DNA of 55,576 nt from JAVBLK01 sp031553565. GTDB taxonomy: Bacteria; Bacillota; Clostridia; Christensenellales; DUVY01. The notes beneath the pieces were generated by a model that worked only from the letters and a program-made list of their open reading frames with translations, was not told where the DNA came from and did no database searches. The DNA lies in NCBI GenBank assembly GCA_031553565.1, contig JAVBLK010000007.1:1-55576 (forward strand), in the 5' to 3' direction. Each line of letters opens with the position of its first letter. Position 1 is the stretch's first letter. Positions 25,754-32,876 of the stretch are shown piece after piece. Made by a program: the position numbers and the translations under genes.

Positions 25754-27264
25754 AAAAAATGAACGAGCTGACGGACGGACGGTTTTCGTACCTCCGTTTA
25801 AAGAGCATCGATATAACCGGCGGCACGGGCGCGTGCGTCGTTACTTACATATACCCCGAAGCCATGGACAGTATCGGGAAAGACGCCATGGACAGCGTCG
25901 CCTCAGTTACGCAGAAATTGCTGGAACTAAAGGGCGCGGAAGTCCTCTTTAAAAAGAGCCATCTGGACGCGGAATTTTTGACCGCCGATATTTTCCGGTT
26001 TATGTCCGAAAGCCCCGCGATCGGCTTCCTGCTGGATACCAAGGACGTTATGGCCGAATTACGGCCGGGAGCCGCCGAGATAAGTATAAGTCTTTTCGGC
26101 TCGGTTTACGATTACGCGATAAAAACTAATTTAAAGCAAAAGCTTTTTGACTATTTAAACAAAAACTACTGCGCTGAATTCAAGATAGAATTTGCGGTGA
26201 AAAACGGCGAAATAACCGCCGCGCCCCGCGACGAAGAAGCAACCTACAGGGCGTTCGGCGCAAAGACTGTCAGGATCCGCGAGGTAGAAAAGTTTATCGG
26301 CGGCATAGTGACCGAAACGCCGCGCCGTATTATTGACGTCAAAGCCCCCGGCAATAACATTACCGTGTGCGGCACGATCAAATATATAAACCGTTACGAT
26401 ATAAAAAAAGGTAAGAATCCGGAAGGCAGACACGTTTTCAATTATACGATCGAGGACTATTCAGGTAAAATCAAGGTCGTGTATTTCAGTAAGGCAGACA
26501 CCGACAAGCGCGCCGATACGCTTATCACCGGCACAAAGATTGCGGTAAGGGGCAATGTCGAACAAGACAATTACAACGGTATGGAGCGCCTCGTACTGTT
26601 CGCATATGACATATCGCTGTGCGAGATCTTGCCGGAGGTGACTGAAAAGAAGGTCAAGGCGCCGCCGCCTAAAAAGTACAGGACAGTATTCCCCGAAAAG
26701 GTAACGTATACGCAGCAGGAGGATTTCCTGAGAGAATCATACGATCTGTGCCCGCTGTTAAAAAACACCGCCTTTGTCGTTTTCGACGTCGAGACGACCG
26801 GGCTCAATACCAGCGACAAGATAATCGAGCTTGCGGGCTGCAAGGTGGAAAACGGAGTGATCACGGAGCATTTCTCCACGCTGGTCGACCCTGAAATGCT
26901 GATACCGGCTGCCAGCACAAAGGTCAATATGATAACAAACCAGATGGTGGCCGACGCGCCCAAAATACAGGATGTAATAGGCGATTTTTACAAGTTCACA
27001 GAAAACTGCGCCATCGTCGCGCATAATATCGAGTTCGACCACGGATTCATAACCAGGGCGGGCGCAGAATATCAATACATATTCGACAACAAGCAATTCG
27101 ACACATGCGAGCTGGCGCGCCGGCACGTCCCCAACCTCAGCAATTACTCCTTAAAAGCCGTCTGCCGCTGTTTCGGAATTGTAAACGACGAGGCCCACCG
27201 CGCGCTTTCCGACTCGATTGCCACCGCCAAGGTTTTTATTAAGCTTGCGGAAAGGATCAAGTAA
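25732..27264 (+). CDS. PolC-derived protein: N-terminal, OB and DEDDh exonuclease domains, no PHP or polymerase
   Basis: 510 residues at the usual polC position (between ispG and rimP). Residues 1-200 resemble the PolC N-terminal domain, 205-300 the OB fold ('ITVCGTIKYINRYDIKKGKN...FNYTIEDYSGKIKVVYF'), and 345-510 a proofreading exonuclease with all five DEDDh residues: Asp352, Glu354, Asp436, His489, Asp494. In full-length PolC (about 1,430 residues) the exonuclease is inserted in a PHP domain and followed by the polymerase; here a Lys/Pro-rich linker (residues 305-345) replaces the first PHP part and the protein ends after the exonuclease. The frame is clean, with a normal stop. It could be a detached proofreading factor for a DnaE-type or second PolC replicase. 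Confidence 0.85.
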   Translation: MQDNALLEKMNELTDGRFSYLRLKSIDITGGTGACVVTYIYPEAMDSIGKDAMDSVASVTQKLLELKGAEVLFKKSHLDAEFLTADIFRFMSESPAIGFLLDTKDVMAELRPGAAEISISLFGSVYDYAIKTNLKQKLFDYLNKNYCAEFKIEFAVKNGEITAAPRDEEATYRAFGAKTVRIREVEKFIGGIVTETPRRIIDVKAPGNNITVCGTIKYINRYDIKKGKNPEGRHVFNYTIEDYSGKIKVVYFSKADTDKRADTLITGTKIAVRGNVEQDNYNGMERLVLFAYDISLCEILPEVTEKKVKAPPPKKYRTVFPEKVTYTQQEDFLRESYDLCPLLKNTAFVVFDVETTGLNTSDKIIELAGCKVENGVITEHFSTLVDPEMLIPAASTKVNMITNQMVADAPKIQDVIGDFYKFTENCAIVAHNIEFDHGFITRAGAEYQYIFDNKQFDTCELARRHVPNLSNYSLKAVCRCFGIVNDEAHRALSDSIATAKVFIKLAERIK

Positions 27265-27318
27265 AAATATCCGGTTATAAGAAACAAAAGCGTTCTTAAA
27301 GCTGTGACGCTTATGCTA

Positions 27319-27346
27319 TTGACATATATGCAAAACAAGATATAAT
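27319..27346 (+). promoter_or_regulatory. Near-consensus promoter before lipoprotein gene 27378
   Basis: TTGACA, 16-base spacer, TATAAT. Transcript start about 27353. Confidence 0.8.
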
Positions 27347-27363
27347 AAATATATACAAATCTA

Positions 27364-27372
27364 GGGGGGGGG
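27364..27372 (+). promoter_or_regulatory. Poly-G ribosome binding site
   Basis: Nine consecutive G bases form the only possible Shine-Dalgarno, five bases before the ATG at 27378. Homopolymers of this length are slippage-prone. Confidence 0.6.
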
Positions 27373-27377
27373 CTATT

Positions 27378-28076
27378 ATGAAAAAACGTTTTTTTGTTGT
27401 ATTAGCGGCGCTCGCCGTAACGGCGGCGGCATTGTTTTCAGGTTGTGTTTTTCAGCCTAAGCAGGAAGAGGTGGACGCGCTGAATGATTTTGTCGGACGC
27501 TATTGCTCGTTTCAATATTTTGAGGCGCACACAGATGTCACCACAGAGCTTGACACAGGCGACGGGACAGGCGTAAAAATCAATACATTCACCTATGATT
27601 TTAAATGCGACCGTTCCGGCGGCAGTTTGCGCATGATAAAGATACTGACCAAAGCCGTTTCGCCGTCCAGCCCTACCACATATTACATCCGGGACGGCAG
27701 GGTTTTAGAGCGCACTCCCGTACTGGAAACTTTCCTCGATGAAAGATCAAACCTTTCCGATACTAATTATTCCAGGCAATACGGCTTTATCGATTTTGAG
27801 TATCAGCGCGCCTGGCTGCAAAAGATTAATCTGGACGGGAACGGGTCGCATTACGAGCTGACGATGAGCCTTAAGGGCATGAAACAGATCCTGGACAACG
27901 GCTGGCTGTGGGATACGCCTTATAAAATGGCAAGCGGTACGGTTACGTACACTTTAAGCGATGGCAGGCTGTCAAAGTTTACGACGGAATTCAAGGCAAC
28001 GGGCTACACCGAAAAAAGCGTAACAACTTTCAAGTCATTCGAAATGCCGGCCTTTGTTTATCCGGACGATTTTTAA
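27378..28076 (+). CDS. Putative lipoprotein of unknown function
   Basis: 232 residues. Signal peptide with lipobox LFSGC (Cys22). The mature part is beta-rich and reads like an outer-surface lipoprotein of the LolA/LppX-like kind ('NTFTYDFKCDRSGGSLRMIKIL', 'YYIRDGRVLERTP', 'ASGTVTYTLSDGRLSKFTTEF'), but no family is assigned with confidence. It has its own near-consensus promoter and sits with another lipoprotein gene in the polC-rimP interval, which is usually gene-free in Firmicutes. Confidence 0.65.
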   Translation: MKKRFFVVLAALAVTAAALFSGCVFQPKQEEVDALNDFVGRYCSFQYFEAHTDVTTELDTGDGTGVKINTFTYDFKCDRSGGSLRMIKILTKAVSPSSPTTYYIRDGRVLERTPVLETFLDERSNLSDTNYSRQYGFIDFEYQRAWLQKINLDGNGSHYELTMSLKGMKQILDNGWLWDTPYKMASGTVTYTLSDGRLSKFTTEFKATGYTEKSVTTFKSFEMPAFVYPDDF

Positions 28077-28242
28077 GGGCAGGGGCATTTCTTATATCCC
28101 GGGAAAAATCGCAGCATAAAACCCGGGCAGCCACAAAAGTGCAAGTGCGGCGAACCCGCTTTTCTTGTGAAGAGGATGCGTTGAAGCCCGTTATCCGAGT
28201 ATTGCGCTAATCAAATTCTAATGTCCGGGTACGCTTTAAAAA

Positions 28243-28271
28243 TTGATTTATATCTAAAAGTGTCATATAAT
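28243..28271 (+). promoter_or_regulatory. Promoter before WG-repeat lipoprotein gene
   Basis: TTGATT, 17-base spacer, TATAAT. Transcript start about 28278. Confidence 0.75.
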
Positions 28272-28306
28272 TATAATGACAAAAAATAACAAAATAGGGG
28301 TTTATT

Positions 28307-29839
28307 ATGAGAAACGTTAAAAAACTTGCGCTTGTAATTTCGGCGATGTTGCTGCTGACAATACTTGCCGCCTGTTCAAATTTCGGCCTTGTCGAATCTT
28401 ACAAGTCTGTAAAAGCCGTATCGCTGCCGGCGGGGGCAGCCGTGAGGGATTTCTCGTATTTTGAAACATCCCCGATAGTTTCCTATTCCGTAACGGAAAA
28501 CGGAAAAGAAAAAGCGGGGCTTATGAACGTCTTGACCGGGAAAACCGGCGCGCTTTACGAGAATTATGTCACTCTGCATTTCGGGATCTTAAAATATTCC
28601 GTATTGGAAAAAGAGGGCGAGCCGCTGAAATACGGGCTTGCCGACATCAACGGCGATCTCCTGGAAGGCGCGCTTTTTAAGAAAGTTGATTTTTCGCATT
28701 ACAGCGGGTTCCGGGTTTCCACGGTTATTGCTGACGGCGACGAGTACATATATGACGGTAAAACGCTTACCAAAGTTTTTGATTCAAAATCCGCGTTTTT
28801 CCCGTCATCACGCGAGCTTCTCGGCGTGACGGAAAACTATTTTTTCTATACGGACGACTCGGATAATTTACTTGCCGTTTCCAGAAAGGGCGTTTTAGAA
28901 TATATATACGAAAACATTTTGGAGCCGGATGAATTCGAATATTCGATTATCGGAAAAAATAAAGTTATGTTCTCTGCGGTTTTTGAATTGCCTGACGACG
29001 CTGCCGAATATGATTATTTTATGCCCGGCGAAGGCAAGATAATCCACATTACTTATATTATCGACGCATCGAAAAAAACTGTTAAAACACACAAACAGTC
29101 CGGCGACGATTTATTGATAATGCCAAGTTCGAAATATTCGGATTTGAACTGGGCGCAAAGAGAAATTCCGAAAAAATTTGCTAACGATGTTTATGCTCTT
29201 TTCTATAAAGCTGACGGCAAGAGGCTGACAGGCGAAATATACTCAGCCATCCTGAGCGCCGGCCTGAAAGTCAAGCATAAATTCAGCGGCGAGGGGTTGA
29301 CATTTATCAACGAAAACCGCTACTTGATAGAGAATAATAACTATTATACGATCGTTAATCCGTCCGGCAAGGTAATTGCCTATACTGATTTTGATGATTA
29401 TTCTGAAAGCCGCGCTGTGTTTTACGTAAGCTCCGGCACTAAATTTTTGTACGGCGTTTTAGACGCTGACGGCAAACAGGTAGTCGCGCCGGAATACAGC
29501 AATATAATGCCTTTCTTCGGCGGACACGCGCTCGCGCAAAAAACAAGCGCCGACGGTTTGAAGCAATATTTCAGCATCAACGGAAAATATGAGGCAACGG
29601 AGATCGTCGTGCCGGCCGGCTCAACTGTTGACACCACTTATAAAGGCTTTTATGTAATAAGAGACGATAACGGGGCAAAACTGTACAACTATGCAATGGA
29701 GGAGGTTACCGGCGTTTATTCATTTGACGGTTTCAATTACCACATGCCCGGTACAAGCGCGCGTGCGGTTTTTATCAGCTATTACGCGACAAAGGCAGAC
29801 TTCGACAGCGACAAGCTGAACTATCTTTTGATGAAATAG
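28307..29839 (+). CDS. WG-repeat-like lipoprotein
   Basis: 510 residues. Signal peptide with lipobox LAAC (Cys23). The mature part contains degenerate WG/KWGxxDxxGK-type repeats, for example 'KYGLADINGDLLEGALFKKVD' and 'FLYGVLDADGKQVVAPEYSNI', which form beta-propeller-like surface domains. Other strands are Tyr- and Ser-rich. Ligand or role unknown. It has its own promoter and an AGGGGTTT ribosome site, and is followed by a 12-pair hairpin. Confidence 0.65.
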   Translation: MRNVKKLALVISAMLLLTILAACSNFGLVESYKSVKAVSLPAGAAVRDFSYFETSPIVSYSVTENGKEKAGLMNVLTGKTGALYENYVTLHFGILKYSVLEKEGEPLKYGLADINGDLLEGALFKKVDFSHYSGFRVSTVIADGDEYIYDGKTLTKVFDSKSAFFPSSRELLGVTENYFFYTDDSDNLLAVSRKGVLEYIYENILEPDEFEYSIIGKNKVMFSAVFELPDDAAEYDYFMPGEGKIIHITYIIDASKKTVKTHKQSGDDLLIMPSSKYSDLNWAQREIPKKFANDVYALFYKADGKRLTGEIYSAILSAGLKVKHKFSGEGLTFINENRYLIENNNYYTIVNPSGKVIAYTDFDDYSESRAVFYVSSGTKFLYGVLDADGKQVVAPEYSNIMPFFGGHALAQKTSADGLKQYFSINGKYEATEIVVPAGSTVDTTYKGFYVIRDDNGAKLYNYAMEEVTGVYSFDGFNYHMPGTSARAVFISYYATKADFDSDKLNYLLMK

Positions 29840-29906
29840 CCCGGACCCGGATATCCGGCCCCGGAAGGCTTTTGATCATAATTATATAATGTTTGGTCAC
29901 GGTTCG

Positions 29907-29942
29907 GCACAAAGGCGTTCGTCAATGTACACGCCTTTGTGC
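29907..29942 (+). terminator. Perfect 12-bp hairpin after the WG-repeat gene
   Basis: GCACAAAGGCGT and ACGCCTTTGTGC around a 12-base loop. No U-run follows, so it may be a factor-dependent terminator, a mRNA end stabiliser or a small palindromic repeat. The 29840-30238 gap holds this, the rimP promoter and leader. Confidence 0.5.
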
Positions 29943-29987
29943 TGAAGTGCCGCGCTGAAAAACAAATGAAACTTTCCGCATTTTTGC

Positions 29988-30016
29988 TTGCAATACCGCA
30001 GGAAAGCTGTTATAAT
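29988..30016 (+). promoter_or_regulatory. Main promoter of the rimP-nusA-infB operon
   Basis: TTGCAA, 17-base spacer, TATAAT. The start is near 30023, giving a leader of about 215 nt before rimP. Confidence 0.8.
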
Positions 30017-30042
30017 AACGTTAACTAAACTTAGACTTGATT

Positions 30043-30079
30043 TTTGAGTGGGACAGGTTCCCGCTCAAATTTATTTTTA
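30043..30079 (+). promoter_or_regulatory. Leader attenuator hairpin of the nusA operon
   Basis: TTTGAGTGGGA pairs with TCCCGCTCAAA (one G-U) around a short loop, then a TTTATTTTT run. It lies about 20 bases into the predicted transcript, so it can act as an early terminator. Regulation by NusA is inferred, not shown. Confidence 0.6.
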
Positions 30080-30238
30080 TGGGTTTTTTTATCTCTTTAT
30101 GCGGGTACCGGCCATACAGGAAGAGGGAATCAGAAGATTCTGTCAAAGGAGATCCAGCCGCGGTACTGAAAGCCGGAGTAAAAAAAATTCGCTGTCATAG
30201 TCGGTGAAAGAATTACTGAAAAACGGAGTTATAAAAAT

Positions 30239-30736
30239 TTGTCAAACAAAGTGATAGAAGCCGTTACAACGCACATTTCGCCCATTATCGAAAAGATGGG
30301 GTATGAGGTCGTAGAGATCGAATACGCAAAAAAAATGGATAAGGAAATGCACCTGACGATTTATATCCATTCTGATAAAGGCGTATCATTGGACGATTGC
30401 GAGAAGGTAAATAACGCTATCGAGACGCCCTTAGACGAGCTTGACCCAACCGGCGGACAGCCTTATACCCTAGACATATCCAGCCCCGGCCTTGACCGCG
30501 TTTTCAAGAACGAGCGCGACTTTATCAGAAACGCCGGCAAGGAAATCGAGGTCAGCCTGTACGCGCCGGCGAATTTTTTCCCGGACGATAAAAAGAGCAA
30601 GGGCAGCAAATATTACGAGGGCGTACTGAATGGTTTAATAAACGGCAACGTGGAATTCACCGGTTTTGACGGGCGCGAATACAGTATACCTTTCAAGTCG
30701 GTCGCCGCGGTAAGGCAGCTGATAAAATTCAAGTGA
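30239..30736 (+). CDS. rimP: Ribosome maturation factor RimP
   Basis: 165 residues, starting with TTG after a CGGAG site. The N-terminal domain shows 'GYEVVEIEYAKKMDKEMHLTIYI' and 'VSLDDCEKVNNAIE', and the 'YTLDISSPGLDRVF' motif marks the family. It is needed for 30S subunit maturation. First gene of the nusA cluster, as in nearly all Firmicutes. Confidence 0.96.
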   Translation: MSNKVIEAVTTHISPIIEKMGYEVVEIEYAKKMDKEMHLTIYIHSDKGVSLDDCEKVNNAIETPLDELDPTGGQPYTLDISSPGLDRVFKNERDFIRNAGKEIEVSLYAPANFFPDDKKSKGSKYYEGVLNGLINGNVEFTGFDGREYSIPFKSVAAVRQLIKFK

Positions 30737-30847
30737 CGGCAAGAAAAAGCTGTACAGCAAGTATACTTTTTCCGGGACGCGGTTTATAGCAATTTTACAG
30801 AAATAACAAATACGAATTTAATTTTAGGAGATAAAGGAACAAAAAAA

Positions 30848-32107
30848 ATGATAAACAAAGATTTCTTCCTTGCGCTTGACGATTTAGAAAGGGAAAAGAA
30901 GATCAAAAAAGAGATCTTCATAGAGGTGCTTGAGACCGCGCTGGTTTCTGCGTACAAAAAGAATTTCGGGGAAGCCAAATCCGTCGAAGTCCGTCTTGTC
31001 CCGGAGCGTAACGCCATTAAAGTCATCGCATACAAAACGATCGTGGAAGAAGTTCTCGATCCTGAAAAGGAAATATCGCTGGAAGCCGCAAAGCAGATAA
31101 AGAAAGCGTACAAGGTCGGCGACATCGTGTCAGAGGAAGTCACTCCCAAGGAATTCGGCCGTATAGCGGCGCAGACGGCAAAGCAGGTCATAATGCAGCG
31201 GCTGAGGGAAGCCGAGGGGCAAATGGCGTATGACGAGGTCATCGAGAAGGAAGAGCAGCTGGTCACCGGCGTTATAAGGCGCATCGAGAACAACAACGTC
31301 TATGTGGATATCGGCAAGTTAGAGGCCGTTATGATGCCGCAGGATCAGTCACCCAGCGAGAAATATAACGTCAATGACAAAATAAAGGTGTTTGTTAAGA
31401 AGGTACGTCAGGGGCTTAAAGGGCCGCAGATCATGGTTTCACGCGCAGCGCCCAGCTTTGTCAAGTGCCTTTTCGAGATAGAAGTACCCGAAATAGCGGC
31501 AGGAATTGTTACAATAAAGGGCATTGTACGCGAGCCGGGCTACCGCACAAAAATATCTGTATATTCCGACGACAGCAGCGTGGACGCGGTCGGCTCCTGT
31601 GTCGGCAACCGCGGCGTCAGGGTAAACTCGATCGTGGCGGAACTTGGCGGCGAGAAGATCGATATAATCCCGTGGTGCAGCGATGCACTGGAATACATTG
31701 CAAGGGCTTTGAGCCCCGCCAAGGTCATTATGGTCGAGGTCAACGACGATGAAAAGACCGCGAAGGTCGTTGTGCCCGATGACAAGCTGTCGCTTGCTAT
31801 CGGTAAGAGCGGCCAGAACGCAAGGCTTGCGGCGCGTCTGACCGGCTGGAAGATAGACGTCAAGTCCTATACCGCGTCGCTTGAAGCCGCCGCCGAGCAA
31901 AAGACCGAGGTCGTAAACGTGGCCGGGATCGAGACAGTGCCGCTTGATTTTGACGAAGATTTATTTGCCGACGTAGGCGATATCAACGCAGCCGTAACCG
32001 CGCCTGCGGCCGCGGCAGAAAAAGCCGGTGATGCCGATGCGTCCGATGAAGAAACAGAAATAACGGAACCGGCCGACGCTGCGGATGCGCCTGTAAATGA
32101 GAAATAA
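30848..32107 (+). CDS. nusA: Transcription termination/antitermination protein NusA
   Basis: 419 residues. An N-terminal RNA polymerase-binding domain is followed by S1 (about 135-200, 'LVTGVIRRIENNNVYVDIGKLEAVM'), and two KH domains ('EPGYRTKISVYS', 'DKLSLAIGKSGQNARLAARLTGWKIDVKS'). An acidic, Ala-rich tail of about 60 residues follows; the AR repeats of proteobacteria are absent, as in Firmicutes. A GGAGATAAAGGA site precedes the ATG. Overlaps rnpM by 11 bases. Confidence 0.97.
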   Translation: MINKDFFLALDDLEREKKIKKEIFIEVLETALVSAYKKNFGEAKSVEVRLVPERNAIKVIAYKTIVEEVLDPEKEISLEAAKQIKKAYKVGDIVSEEVTPKEFGRIAAQTAKQVIMQRLREAEGQMAYDEVIEKEEQLVTGVIRRIENNNVYVDIGKLEAVMMPQDQSPSEKYNVNDKIKVFVKKVRQGLKGPQIMVSRAAPSFVKCLFEIEVPEIAAGIVTIKGIVREPGYRTKISVYSDDSSVDAVGSCVGNRGVRVNSIVAELGGEKIDIIPWCSDALEYIARALSPAKVIMVEVNDDEKTAKVVVPDDKLSLAIGKSGQNARLAARLTGWKIDVKSYTASLEAAAEQKTEVVNVAGIETVPLDFDEDLFADVGDINAAVTAPAAAAEKAGDADASDEETEITEPADAADAPVNEK

Positions 32108-32402
32108 CAGCGGCGCGGATAAACGCGGCGAAGCCCCGAAGGGCGCGCGGATAAGGACATGCGCGGCTTGCCGTGTCAAGCGCGATAAGTCGGCCTTCCA
32201 TCGCGTAATTTTGCAAAAAAACGGCGCGGCATATCTGGACGAGACCGGCAAAGGGCAGGGGCGCGGCGCATATGTATGCAAGGACGCGGTTTGTATCGAG
32301 AAGCTGATAAAGCAGCGCGGGCTGAACCGCAGTTTCAAGCGCGAGATAGACAAAACGGTTTATGACAGCTTAAAGCTTGTCGCGCCGGAGAGTTTAAAAT
32401 GA
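32097..32402 (+). CDS. rnpM: YlxR family protein (RNase P modulator RnpM)
   Basis: 101 residues. The YlxR/DUF448 motif 'RTCAACRVKRDKSAFHRVI' and 'GRGAYVCKDAVCIEKLIKQRGLNRSFKREI' are present. B. subtilis YlxR binds the RNase P RNA and modulates its activity. It starts inside the nusA end and overlaps ylxQ by four bases, so all three are translationally coupled. Confidence 0.92.
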   Translation: MRNNSGADKRGEAPKGARIRTCAACRVKRDKSAFHRVILQKNGAAYLDETGKGQGRGAYVCKDAVCIEKLIKQRGLNRSFKREIDKTVYDSLKLVAPESLK

Positions 32403-32764
32403 ACGGCGATAAAATAAAAGCACTTTTAGGCTTTGCGGTAAAATCAAGGAAGCTGCTTATCGGGCTCGATAACATCAAGGAGTGCAGGGGCAACATCTAC
32501 AGCGTTTTTTACGACGGCACACTGTCGGACAAGTCGCGCAAGGAGCTTTTGTTCTTTGCCTCGGCAAAAAACGCGGTTGTTGTAAGATGCGATGCGCCGC
32601 TCGGCGAGATTACCGGAAAAGGTAAATGCAAGGCGGCGGGGCTGACAGACGAAAACTTGCACAACGGGATCATGAAGGAACTTGACGGCGGCGCAGGCGG
32701 ATACACAACCGATAATAAAGACAAGCAAGGAAATCCCGCACAGAACAGCGGGAGTAAAATATAA
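32399..32764 (+). CDS. ylxQ: L7Ae-family RNA-binding protein YlxQ
   Basis: 121 residues. The first 95 residues are an L7Ae/L30e/S12e fold: 'LLGFAVKSRKLLIGLDNIKE' and 'SRKELLFFASAKNAVVVRCDAPLGEITG', which fits kink-turn RNA binding. The last 25 residues are Gly/Asn-rich and probably disordered. Always beside rnpM and infB in Firmicutes; the target RNA is unknown. Confidence 0.9.
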   Translation: MNGDKIKALLGFAVKSRKLLIGLDNIKECRGNIYSVFYDGTLSDKSRKELLFFASAKNAVVVRCDAPLGEITGKGKCKAAGLTDENLHNGIMKELDGGAGGYTTDNKDKQGNPAQNSGSKI

Positions 32765-32876
32765 AACGAACATTTGCGCTTGGATCTATTTCATGTTTTG
32801 CCTGAAGCGGATCGGAGAACGGGCCAAAGCGCATTCTTGAATAAAGAAAATGTACGAATAATTTGAGGTTTGCAAT

